Assembly: GCA_043228905.1 (NCBI GenBank) | Contig: JBHGNT010000004.1 | Location: 15,252,001-15,316,000, forward strand | Source: Azolla caroliniana | Taxonomy: Eukaryota > Polypodiophyta | Length of the DNA: 64,000 bases | Direction: 5' to 3' | Shown: piece by piece, positions 55,384-64,000 of the stretch | Numbering within the stretch: position 1 is the stretch's first letter | Layout: each line of letters opens with the position of its first letter | Program-made: the position numbers and the translations under genes | The notes under the pieces: model-generated | Databases searched by the model: none | Told to the model about the DNA's origin: nothing | Seen by the model: the letters and a program-made list of their open reading frames with translations, nothing else

Positions 55384-57798
55384 TCATTCCTCCTTTAAGA
55401 TGTCGAGGATGCTTTCGGGGTCCGGGGTGGTGGTAGGGTGGTCTGGTTGGACTGTCGGTGCGGGGGGTTGAGTTTGGTCCGGGGGTGGCATATCTTCTCG
55501 GGCGTCCGCCTCGGGTGCGGCCGATTCTTCTGGTGGGGGTGTGGGTTCGTGGGCGCTGACCTCTACTTCGACAGGATCTGGTACCGTGTGGGCATCCATG
55601 GGATGTCTGTTGGCCGGGGCAAGTTCCTCCTGTGCCGTGTCCATGATCTCCTTGCTGGAAGGTTCTTCCTTCTGCTCTGTGGCTGTTGGAGGGCTGGTGG
55701 GGATGGCTGCGAGTCATTCTCGTTCGAAGACTTCTGCTTCCAGGCGAAACAACATCTGACCGTCATTGAAGTCCTCCATTATTTGCTCGATTGCCGCGGT
55801 GTGAGATTTTGCCAAGGACTGGTAATCCTCGGTTAAATCTGCACGCAGGTTTTGTATGCTGGCTTCGTCCATTTTGTAGAAGTCGCGGCCCTCCTTCCGT
55901 CGGTTCTCGGCGTCAGCGCGTAAAATATGCAATTCGGCAGCTTGGGCTGCCCATTCGTCTCCTGCGCGACTTAATGTTTCCTCGACCTTTTTGTTAAGGT
56001 GTTGGCGCTGTTTCTCGATCAATATTCGGATGCGTGTCTCATCCATGCCGGGTTGTGCTCGGATGGCTGCTAATTCCTGTTTTAAGCCGTCGACCTCGTC
56101 CTGAATCTTCTGTGTTCTTAGCTAATAGATGGCCTGAGTGTTCTTTGCATCCGCGGTTACGAGCTGGAGAGCCTGCTCGTAATGCTTGGTGAGTTCTTCG
56201 GTGGCCTGCTCCCGTTCTTTCTGACACGTGGCCCGGATTTGTTCCCGTTTGACAATTCTCTCTTCTTGTAGGGCGAAGTAGGAATCCGATAATGCGTCTT
56301 TTTGCTCTGAAAGTAGCTTGCATTTGATGAAAAACTCATCAGCCATCTCTTTAAGGGTCGTACGCTGACTCTGCAGCTCGACATTCTCCGCGTTCATCCT
56401 CTCCTCCCGTTGGCGATTTCTTTCCTCCTGCCGCTGGTTCCAGTCTTTTGCATTGTCGAGCGCGGCCTGTAGGTCTAGAACCTCCTTCTCTTTCTTCACC
56501 ACTGTGGTTGCGTATTCCTCCAGCTTGCTTTTGAGTTCGGCTTCTTTGCCCGCGGCTTGCGCTTGTACCCGGCCCAGTGCTTCGTTCTGCTCGTGTATCC
56601 TTTGGTCGGCCTGGGCTCTTATCTCGGCCATCTGCTTGGAAGCTTCTTCTTTTAGGCGAGCCATCGCCTCTTGATGCCGTTGTTTGTGTCTCTCGGTTCA
56701 CCGTTGTTCTTCTTTAAGCTCCGCACAGTAATCCCGGAGCGGGGGTTCTGTCTAGGTTGCCACCTCCTTGGGTGCACGAGGTGGTGGTATCTCGGTCTTC
56801 TCCATGGGCGTGGGCGCCTCGGTTGTTGTGCAGGCATCGACCATTTGTAACAAGTCTGTTTGTGTACTGGCCTGCACCTTCAGGATTGAGTCGGTGATGG
56901 TGCTTGCATCCATCCTTGTTATGTGTGGAGGCGCTGGGAGGGCCTCGGTGGTCGTTACCGGAAGACTCAAGAGTCGTTGTTCCGGCCGGTTTTGCTCCTA
57001 GGCTGCTAGCTTCTGGTTCGCAGCGTGCCATAGTTCTGTGGCCATCTTAGCCTGTTTTTGGGCTATTTTTATCTTTCGGGCCATGTCTTTGGCTGCCCGC
57101 GTAGTGCGATCCAAGTCCCGATATGCCTTCATAAGGGCTGTGTTCAACTCGGGGACCTCCATGAGGAGAGCGGCATGTTTTGCCTGCTTCTTCCTCCCGA
57201 TTTTTTGTAAAGCCCTATCCTCCTGGGGCTCAATTTCACCTATTAGCACGCGTTGAATCATTTTTGTTTCGGCGTGCTCTTCCGCCATTCGAGCGGCTGC
57301 CGCGACTTGGGCTTTGGCGAGGAAGTCGACCAGCTCGAATGACGTACCGAGGCGTAGGAGCGCACTAAATTCGTAAGCCTCCGCAGGGAGGTCCTTATAC
57401 CCGAGGACTTCATCCTCCGAGATCTGTGTTGTCTGCCCATGCTCGATCGTTCCCTGGTTCAGCGATGCCTCCTCAGGGGTGATGGCCAGGTTGCTCTGTT
57501 TGACCACTAAGGCTTGCTCCTGTTGTGGCTCCTTCTATTCTTCCGAGGACTCGCGGTTGAGTCGTCTTCTCTTGCTTGGCTGTGTTTGGGGTTCCGGGGC
57601 CGGTAGTGTCGTTTCCTCCGCCTGCTTCCTTTTCTGGGGTTGTGGTGGTGCAGCCTGCTGTGTGTTGGGGCGTGGGCTAGGTCCTGGGGACGTTACCGAG
57701 GGGCGCGACGTTGGCTATCAAATGGTGACGTCATCGGCCGTGTTGTCTTCCGCGGCTACCTCCTCCCATTCTTGGCAGGTCTCGGAAACTACCCTTTT
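55384..57798 (-). pseudogene. Antisense coiled-coil protein gene of element M
   Basis: One minus-strand frame runs from the truncated LTR edge (57798) to a TGA at 55384, about 800 codons, with no frameshift visible. Eight in-frame stops (57718, 57715, 57535, 56998, 56752, 56698, 56122 and 55714) are all TAG or TGA, none TAA. Content in order: a Pro/Gln-rich segment with a basic cluster (QKRKQ, SKRRRL) resembling a nuclear signal; a segment with YEFSALLRLGTSFELVDFL; then long Glu/Lys/Gln/Ala-rich coiled coil (56690-55720); and a Pro-rich acidic C-terminus. The N-terminus was lost in the deletion. It resembles no gag or pol; plant mobile-domain genes of antisense type are one possible source. 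Confidence 0.7.
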
Positions 57799-57999
57799 TG
57801 GTGACCTTACGAGTTTATCCTATTACGAAGGACTAAGCTAGTGCTTCCGCCTATAGTTTTCTTCTCTCTCTCTCTGAAATACTGGACCTTGTTTAAATAA
57901 CTTTTCCCCTAATACACAGCCGAGCCGTCGGTGGCCCGTGATACTCGGACTCGGCGTTTGCTAATTTCCTAAATTTACATTTCTGTCCTCTAGACAACA
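57799..57999 (+). repeat. Element M 3' LTR, truncated
   Basis: 201 bp matching the last 201 bp of the left LTR; the first 254 bp are missing. It ends exactly before the TTTGC duplication. Confidence 0.88.
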
Positions 58000-58607
58000 T
58001 TTGCATCTGCTCCCATTTTGGTCCATTTTTTTACCTCGAGAAGCAATTTATCATAGAAGTAGATGCATCTGATTTTGCACTAGGAAGTGTTTTATCGCAA
58101 ATAGCGCATCCTGAGAAATTGCATCTAGTTGCATTTCATTCAAGAAAGTTTGAACCTGCAGAAAACAATTACGAAATCCATGAAAAAAACTTGCTAGCAA
58201 TTGTTGATTCTTTTGAACAATGGCGTCACTTCTTGGAAGGTTCTCCCCACCAAATTATTGTTTACAACGATCATAAAAACCTCACATACTTTCAAAATGT
58301 TGGAGTCCTAAATTGACGACAAGCTCCCATCTTCCCAAGATTATGATGTTATTCTTACAGTGGTGGACCACTTTACGAAAATGGCACACTTTCTTCCATG
58401 TAGGAAGACTTTAACTAGTCAGGAAACGAAAAATCTTGTTATGCGAGAAGTTTCCAAGCATCATGGCCTTCCAAATGAAATTATTAGTGATCGTGGGCCA
58501 CAATTGATTGCAAATTTTTGGACACACTTACTTGAGATCCTCATAATTTCTCGTAAACTATCTTCATACTACCATCCTCAAACTGATAGTCAACAGAACG
58601 CACGAAT
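58000..58607 (+). pseudogene. Element L RNase H and integrase fragment
   Basis: RNase H resumes right after M: FIIEVDASDFALGSVLSQ, LVAFHSRKFEPAENNYEIHEKNLLA, QIIVYNDHKNLTYFQ. A stop follows at about 58315 and the rest of RNase H and the HHCC finger are deleted. The integrase core starts directly: TVVDHFTKMAHFLPC, NEIISDRGPQLI, SSYYHPQTDSQQN. It is cut at 58607 by the copia J LTR. Confidence 0.88.
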
Positions 58608-59116
58608 TGAAGAGAAATACACGGAATATTACTCGGCCACAACCGAGTAGTAAATCACTCCTATAAGACTCAAACACGGAAATGGGAAGTGGAGAGTACA
58701 CAAGAAAATGCCACAGTATGTTTACATGGAAAACCTTAATAGGGAAGAACCACGGGAGCCCACAAACTCCGAATTATCACTATGAAGAGAAGGGGTACAA
58801 TCAGAGACTCGGAGGCAACGACCTCGAGCTCTGTTTCTTCACACAGTGGCGGTTACGACAAAGTATCGCTCTATATCTCTCTCTCTCCCTCTCTCTCTAT
58901 ACAACAGTTACAACAATATGACAACAACACAAACCACATATACTAAAGTGATTGCCCTAAGTCATATTTATAGTTATATGAACTTAGGGCTATTTACAAA
59001 TATAGCCTCAATGGGCTTATTCAAGACATATTTACAAATTTGTCTTCTCTTCCGGTTCTCACCGGATCCTCTTTATTCATCACCGGATCCCATCCGGAGA
59101 GACCAATTTCCCAACA
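58608..59116 (-). repeat. Copia J 3' LTR
   Basis: About 509 bp, TGTTGGG...TTCA on the minus strand. The right edge is fixed by the purine tract; the left edge is inferred from the break in the L integrase and is less sure. A CT-rich run lies near 58876-58904. Confidence 0.7.
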
Positions 59117-59124
59117 ATCTCCCC

Positions 59125-60938
59125 CTTCACTCCGGTATGGGATGTCTGGTATGTCTGATCCGCTTCCGGCATGCGTCCAGCTTGTCGGGTGTCAACACCT
59201 TGGTCAGCATATCCGACCCGTTCTCCTCTGTGTGGATCTTCGTTAGCACGAACTCTCGATCCTCAACTCGCTCCTAGATCCAGTGGTACATGCGCTGGAT
59301 GTGCTTCGTTCTGGAATGGTATGTCGCGTTCTTTGCAAGGTGGATGGCACTTTGACTATCGCAGTAGAGCCGGTATTCCTCTTGCCGGATCCCTAGCTCT
59401 CGGATGAAGTCCTTCATCCATAATATTTCCTTGCCGGCTTCCACGACTGCCATGCACTCCGCCTCCGTGGTTGACAACGCAACCATCTTCTACAACCTCA
59501 ACTACCACGAAACGGCTCCCCCTGCATGGGTCATGACATATCTGGAAGTTGACCGGCTGGTGTCCACATCAGCCGACATATCCGAATCGGTAAAGCCTTC
59601 CATGAGGGGTTTACCAGAGCCGAATCGGAGGCACATACTCGAAGTGCCCTTCAAGTACCGGAGTATCCATTTTACCACATTCCAGTGGTCTTTTCCGGGG
59701 TTGGTCATGAACCGACTCACCACTCTGACTGCGTATCCAATATTCGGTCGAGTACACACCATTGCGTACATCAAGCTCCTGACCGTAGAGGCATATGGAA
59801 TCTTCATCATATCCACCTTCTTTGCCTTTGTCTTCGAGCTTTGCTTACCGGATAATCTGCAGTTTTGCTTCTAACATGTTAAACCATTCAAGCACCTTTG
59901 TCACATACTTTTCCTGTGACAACCACAATTGCTTCTTTGACTGGTCCCGGATGATGTGCATCCCCAGTATTTGTCTTGCCGGACCCAAGTCTTTCATTGA
60001 GAAGGTCTGGTTCAGGGCCTTCTTCTGCATCCGTATCTTGACTTGGTCTCGTCCGACAATCAACATGTCATCCACGTACAAGAGCAATATCAGGAAATCT
60101 GCTTCATCAAATTTCTTCACAAACACATAGTGATCGGTTTGCGTCTTGTGGTACCCTTGATCGTCATGAAGCAGTCAAACTTCGGGTACCATTACCGAGG
60201 AGCTTGCTTCAGTCCATATAAGCTCTTCTTAAGTCGGCACACCAGGTGCTCCTTCCCTTTCTTCTCAAATCCTTCCGGTTGATGCTTGTATATCTCTTCT
60301 TTGAGGTCTCCATGTAGGAATGCCGTCTTGACGTCTAGTTGCTCTACCTCGAGGTCCATGCTTGCCGCTATGCCCAATACCATCTGGATGGATGCCATCT
60401 TTGCTACCGAGGCAAAGATCTCATCAAAGTCCACTCCTTTCTTCTGCTGGAAGCCCTTCACCACGATTCGGGCCTTATACCTTGGTGGATTTCCGGTGTC
60501 TCCTAGTTTCAGCTTATACACCCACTTGTTCCGGAGTGCCCTCTTTCCTTTCGGCAACTCCACTAATTCGTATGTGTGGTTCTCATGTAGGGAATCCATC
60601 TCATCCTCCCTGGGACTCAACCACTTGCAACTGTGGGTGTCTCCCCTTGCTTCTTCAAAGCTTTCCAGATCCCCCTCATCGGTTAGCAACACATGCTCTA
60701 CATCCGGAAATCTTCGGGGGGCTATTCTCTCCCAGAGAGGATATCTTCGTCCTTGGTTTCTGACTGCCGGTTCCTCCGTTTGTTCCGAATTCGAATCTGA
60801 TTCGGGATCTTGTCCGGTTCCGGTGTCTTCTTCTTCTTCTTCTTCTTCTTCGGTTGGTTCGGTTTCTTGTCCGTATCTGGCCGGTTCGTCAAGTGTCATC
60901 CGGTTACCGACAGGGTTCTGGACTAGAAGATCCGTCAC
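59125..60938 (-). pseudogene. Copia J reverse transcriptase and RNase H
   Basis: Minus strand. 60938-60192 has an acidic lead-in, then RVT_2: HTYELVELPKGKRALRNKWV, ARIVVKGFQQKKGVDFDEIF, LDVKTAFLHGDLKEEIY and CRLKKSLYGLKQAPR. A frame change leads to 60126-59845 with the catalytic LYVDDMLIVG (near 60080) and MKDLGPARQILGMHI. 59816-59502 and 59486-59274 hold the rest: ILRYLKGTSSMCLRF, MVALSTTEAECMAV and CDSQSAIHLAKN. The RNase H end DMLTKVLTPDKL lies near 59190. The segment is complete to its C-terminus but frame-shifted. The first ten residues of the upstream frame come from gypsy I LTR-like sequence. Confidence 0.88.
60829..60855. repeat. (TTC)n microsatellite in copia J
   Basis: A TTC run that encodes the poly-Glu stretch in the minus-strand J frame. 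Confidence 0.9.
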
Positions 60939-61903
60939 TATGCGTTGATCGTGAGGCGGAACCGCCGGGGTTCTGGACCGAAAGGATTCGAAGTTTACAC
61001 AAGCTTTAGCGAGAAAGTATTTAAGATAATTTGAGAGAGAGAGATTGAGATTAAACGCTTGACTTTAGATTGAGAAAGATTGATATGGCGAAAAGAGAGA
61101 GAGATTAAGATTGAGCAATTGACTTTAGATTTAAGAAACAAGTTACATGATCAATTCGATAACGAGTTTTCTTCTCTTAATTTTATATAAAAAAAAGTAC
61201 CTAACCTTTCTTCTTTTTCCATCTCCTCTTTTATAGATGCCCTCATGCATTTGAGGGTACAAGACATGCATAAAATGCATGTTTGCCATTTGGCACTCAT
61301 GTATTACATGTGGTGCATGATAATCATGTCACTCATTTTAGCTCTCATGTATGAGAATTGACATATAAAGTTACAACGATAGAAATATAATTTCCAGAAA
61401 ATGTGTTGGCTTAGTGGTAGTCTTATAGACTCTCAACTTGGAAGTGCAAGGTTCAAATCCACACTTGCACTCCTTGTGTATACATATATTTATTTATTTA
61501 TTTATTTATATATCTATCCGATCGTCGGATGCTGCCGGTTACCGCCGGTCACCGATTCCGGTTTGCTTTCCGACCGGTTCCTTTTTTTTTTGCCAGTTGG
61601 TTTTTAGGAATTTGGCCACATTCATCCATCTAGACAAAGTGGCCAAAAGTGCTCTTAGCACAAATGAAAAATAAGGGATCTCAATGTGCTTAAATAGCCA
61701 GGGCCTTAACTCTCCTATCTATGTGGGATATTTCACAATTTTATTTTTGTCTTTTTTTTCTTTTGCAAAACTTCATACCCACATATGTTTACGCTTAGAT
61801 GTCTATTTCTTATGTAGTAAAGTGCATCTGAAAGCTCTTCAAGACCTCCATCCTTTTGTAGTTTTATGTGATTTTCATACCATTGCCGAAAATCTTCATG
61901 ACA
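60939..61903 (-). repeat. Element I 3' LTR
   Basis: About 965 bp, starting TGTCATGAAG on the minus strand like D. It holds an antisense tRNA-like module (61407-61460), CATG-rich U3 motifs with GCCATTTGGC (near 61286), a TATA box (CTATAAAAG, minus, near 61235), a TTTA run (61488-61510) and an LTR-end block near 60955-60985 similar to the B LTR end. Confidence 0.75.
61407..61460 (+). other. Antisense tRNA-like module in the I LTR
   Basis: A box TGGCTTAGTGG (61407-61417) and B box GGTTCAAATCC (61450-61460) both match the Pol III consensus perfectly, starts 43 nt apart. The LTR lies on the minus strand, so the module is again antisense to it. This is the best-preserved module in the window. Confidence 0.8.
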
Positions 61904-61920
61904 TCCACCCCTACCAAACC

Positions 61921-61940
61921 GCACGTCCTCTAGTACGTGC
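61921..61940 (-). promoter_or_regulatory. Conserved pre-PPT hairpin, element I
   Basis: On the minus strand GCACGT (61940-61935) pairs with ACGTGC (61926-61921), 8-nt loop ACTAGAGG, 17 nt before the LTR. The purine tract ends GGTAGGGGTGGA. Confidence 0.75.
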
Positions 61941-61975
61941 CAAGACGAGAGAGTGTGAGATTTCGGCTATGGTGA

Positions 61976-64000
61976 TCAATCAGATTCCTCCACGTCTTCA
62001 TTCACATCCGTCGTACTATCTTCATCGAGGTGATCGAGGTCAGGATCCTCATCTTGTCTTTTCTTGAAAACCTTTACTCTTTTTCCTGCAATGGGTATGG
62101 CCAACCTTGATCCATCTAGCTCTACAAGGTGGTATGTGGCATTGTCGTTGGCACTTATCACCACATACGGTCTGAACCATCTTCTTGCAAAATTTCTTGT
62201 AGTACTGTGTTGATTGTCAAGGCTATTGTCGTAGACCAATACCCAATCTCCTTCTTCAATCCTCTTGGGACGCAATCGATGCGTCTTGTCAAACCGAATT
62301 TTGTTCTTCACTCGGGCTGCCTCCATCATTTTTCGCGCATGTTCTAGATCTCAGGTCTTCTTTCAAGTTGCCTTATCCGTGCCGCTAATAATTCTTCTCA
62401 GCTCATCTCGTTCTCCCATGGTATCGCTACCCATGAGGTGATCGTCCTTTCGATGGGCATCACCGGCTTTTGTCCATACATAAGCTCCGTTGGCATATAC
62501 CCTATCACCGAGTTGTGTGTCGTTCTGTCGGCCCACAAGGCGTAGGGCAAAAGTCGTGGACAATTCCCGACTCAACCATTGCATGCTTGTACGATGACTT
62601 TGACGATGGGTCCATGCCCTCGCTCGATCTTCCCATTTGCTTCTAGATTGTAGGCAGTTGTGAGGGAGAGCTTCATGCCTAGTCGTTCGAAAAGCTCCGT
62701 TGCTTCGTGTGCATCCAACTCCCCTCGGTCGGCTACTATCTTCCCCACACATCCGTATCGGTAGACAACCTCTTCAAGTAGAAATTTGCAAACAACTGAC
62801 GTCGTCATATTTGTCAAGGCCCGCTCTTCCACTTGATTTGTCAAGTCTTCTCTTGTCAGCACTAAGTACTTCATTTGTCCCACTCCCATTCGCATCGAGA
62901 CCAAATCAACTATCCATTTGAAGTGTATGGTGAGCGGGTATGTCAGTCATAGCTCATCACGATGACGTATATTGGAATGTACTTGGCAAGTTTCGCATGT
63001 GGACACGAAATGGAGTACATCTTTGTACATGCTTGGCCACCAGTACTTTTCCTTCAACTTTTCGAATGTCGCCCATGTTCCTCTATGACCTGCCCAAGCA
63101 CTCTCGTGGAATTCGGTCATCAACGTCACTTGCTCTTCTTTCTTCACCACCACTCAACGTGGTATTCCTGTCCTTCTTTTTGGGTGTCGCCAAAGGAAAC
63201 CTCCCTTCAAGAAGTATTGGCAGGCTTTCTTTCGGATTCATAGGGCCTCCTCCTTTGTCAACGAAGCATCCGTCGTCATTGTTCTTAGGAATCTGCCGAT
63301 AAGTAACCACTCCCCTTCGTACTCGTCCTCGTTGAAGGCGTGGAGGGTTAGCGTGCCCGTGTCTTCTGCCGATAGTGGAGCCATCTTGAAGAAGTCGAGG
63401 GTGACGTCTTAATCTTCCGAAACCATGTCACCTTCATTCTCAAATCTTGCCCTCGACAGCATGTCAGCCATGGCGTTCTTCTTCCCTGCAATATGGCGGA
63501 TCTCTGGGTTTAAAGACTTGATATAGGCGATCCACCTTAGCATAGCTAGATCTGGTGTTGCACATCCCGAGATCATTCCGAGGATTGGGAGACAATCTGT
63601 ATCTATTATCACTTCCATCCCGATCAGGTAATCTTTGTCTGTCTTCACTACCGACACAATACCCCAAAGTTCCCGCTTGACTTGGGCGTATCTTTATTGC
63701 CGTTCGCTAGGAACCTTTGCTCCGAACCGGATGGCATATTGCGCATTATCTTCTCCTTCTTGGTTGATGACCACCCAATTCCGGTTGGGCTCGTATCTAC
63801 AGTCACATAAATCGGCTTCCTTTCGGTATAGTTGGCCTTTCCTAGTGTTGGAGCTTCAAGAAGTAGTTTCTTCAATCTTCGCATTGCGTTTGTATGCTCA
63901 CTTCGCCATTCGAACTTCTTTCTTTTCTTTAGTAGTCCATATAACGGTTCGACGACATGAGCGTAGTGAGGAATCCAGATATGATAAAACGTGCATGCTC
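61976..64000 (-). pseudogene. Element I RNase H and integrase
   Basis: Minus strand, from right to left: the RT end with VHAHVVEPLYGLLKK-like sequence near 63950; RNase H 63884-63409 (VTVDTSPTGIGW, DTDCLPILGM, GKKNAMADMLSRARF); the integrase HHCC finger near 63120-62960 (HESAWAGHRGTW, CETCQ); the core 62904-62572 (LVLTREDLTNQVE, VADRGEL, NGKIERGH); the C-terminal GDWVLVYDNSLDNQ block near 62250; and the end at 61976. Frame changes near 63660, 63140, 62940, 62570 and 62350 break it. It reads like A and D throughout. Confidence 0.88.

Larger units (their letters stand above)
54831..57999 (+). mobile_element. Element M: non-autonomous LTR element with an antisense gene
   Basis: 3169 bp inserted in the L RNase H region, flanked by perfect TTTGC (54826-54830 and 58000-58004). 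Ends are TGTTACCC...GACAACA. The left LTR (54831-55285, 455 bp) is complete and is followed by a primer-site-like TGGCACGCCCGTGGGAC at 55288-55304. The right LTR keeps only its last 201 bp (57799-57999), so a deletion removed its first part and the adjoining inside sequence. No gag or pol is present. The only long frame is on the opposite strand. Confidence 0.88.
47760..58607 (+). mobile_element. Ty3/gypsy (sushi/chromovirus-like) element L, split by K and M
   Basis: A probable 5' LTR (about 47760-48187) and the gag start, interrupted by copia K (48265-52138). Then come gag, protease and RT up to 54830, element M (54831-57999), then RNase H and part of integrase to 58607, where the LTR of copia J cuts it. 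The gag and RT type differs from group A. The 3' end is lost. Confidence 0.82.
58608..60938 (-). mobile_element. Ty1/copia element J, 3' half only
   Basis: Minus strand: RT, RNase H, purine tract (GAAGGGGGAGAT) and 3' LTR (58608-59116). Gag, protease and integrase are absent; the right end is cut at about 60910-60938 by LTR sequence of gypsy I. The copia family differs from G, H and K. Confidence 0.85.
60939..64000 (-). mobile_element. Ty3/gypsy element I, 3' part, continues beyond the window
   Basis: Relative of A, D and F on the minus strand. It comprises the 3' LTR (about 60939-61903), purine tract and hairpin, integrase, RNase H and the start of RT up to the window end. The LTR has lost its last bases (no ACGACA end) at the junction with copia J. 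Confidence 0.87.

Noticed and set aside
55331-55717. 128-codon minus frame in M rich in His, Arg and Pro
   Set aside because: It is out of frame with the continuous coiled-coil frame and is its frame-shifted shadow.
54831-57999. M read as a minus-strand element so that its gene is sense
   Set aside because: The sequence inside the left LTR looks like a primer site on the plus strand and not like a purine tract on the minus strand. The right LTR is too damaged to test the reverse.
61402-61475. A true tRNA gene
   Set aside because: A and B boxes are perfect, but I could not pair the acceptor and anticodon arms convincingly, and the sequence lies inside an LTR.

Overview
The window reads as heterochromatic nuclear DNA of a land plant. 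The evidence is one split SOUL/heme-binding gene of plant type, an L1-like LINE, and LTR retrotransposons of both Ty1/copia and Ty3/gypsy type nested inside one another. Primer-binding sites match plant initiator tRNA-Met in the copia elements and plant tRNA-Trp in one gypsy group. I cannot name the species. About 90 percent of the window is retrotransposon sequence. I name the elements A to P for reference.

Left part (1-24703): gypsy element A (plus strand, 5' end outside the window) is split by two gag-only, non-autonomous LTR elements: B at 1606-5412 and C at 6674-11776, the latter on the minus strand. A ends with an LTR at 14120-14814. A remnant of an unrelated gypsy gag (E) follows. Next comes D (16873-24703), a complete but broken relative of A with both LTRs.

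Middle part (24704-38430, minus strand): copia H is truncated at both ends and carries an 814-bp insertion. It is fused to gypsy F, a relative of A and D. F is split by copia G (32565-37838), which has two LTRs and a perfect 5-bp target duplication. An LTR fragment ends at 38430.

Host island (38431-47700): this stretch is AT-rich and mostly anonymous. It holds a 4.1-kb LINE (39941-44045) flanked by perfect 17-bp duplications, the two-exon SOUL gene (44489-45853), and a decayed copia integrase with an amplified zinc-finger motif.

Right part (47760-64000): a sushi/chromovirus-like gypsy element L is split by copia K (48265-52138, no reverse transcriptase) and by M (54831-57999). M is a non-autonomous LTR element whose only long frame is antisense and encodes a coiled-coil protein. 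L is truncated by the LTR of copia J, and J runs into gypsy I, another relative of A and D that leaves the window on the right.

How the parts relate: A, D, F and I carry full gag-pol, while B and C carry only a gag-like protein with a repetitive tail. The sequenced ends of A, B, C, D and I share a 6-bp hairpin with an 8-nt loop placed 17-18 nt before the LTR, with compensatory base changes between elements. B, C and D share a tRNA-Trp primer site. Several LTRs carry tRNA-like Pol III boxes on the antisense strand, and B's LTR adds four small hairpins. B has almost identical LTRs, so this gag-only lineage moved recently. I read B and C as parasites of the A/D/F/I group.
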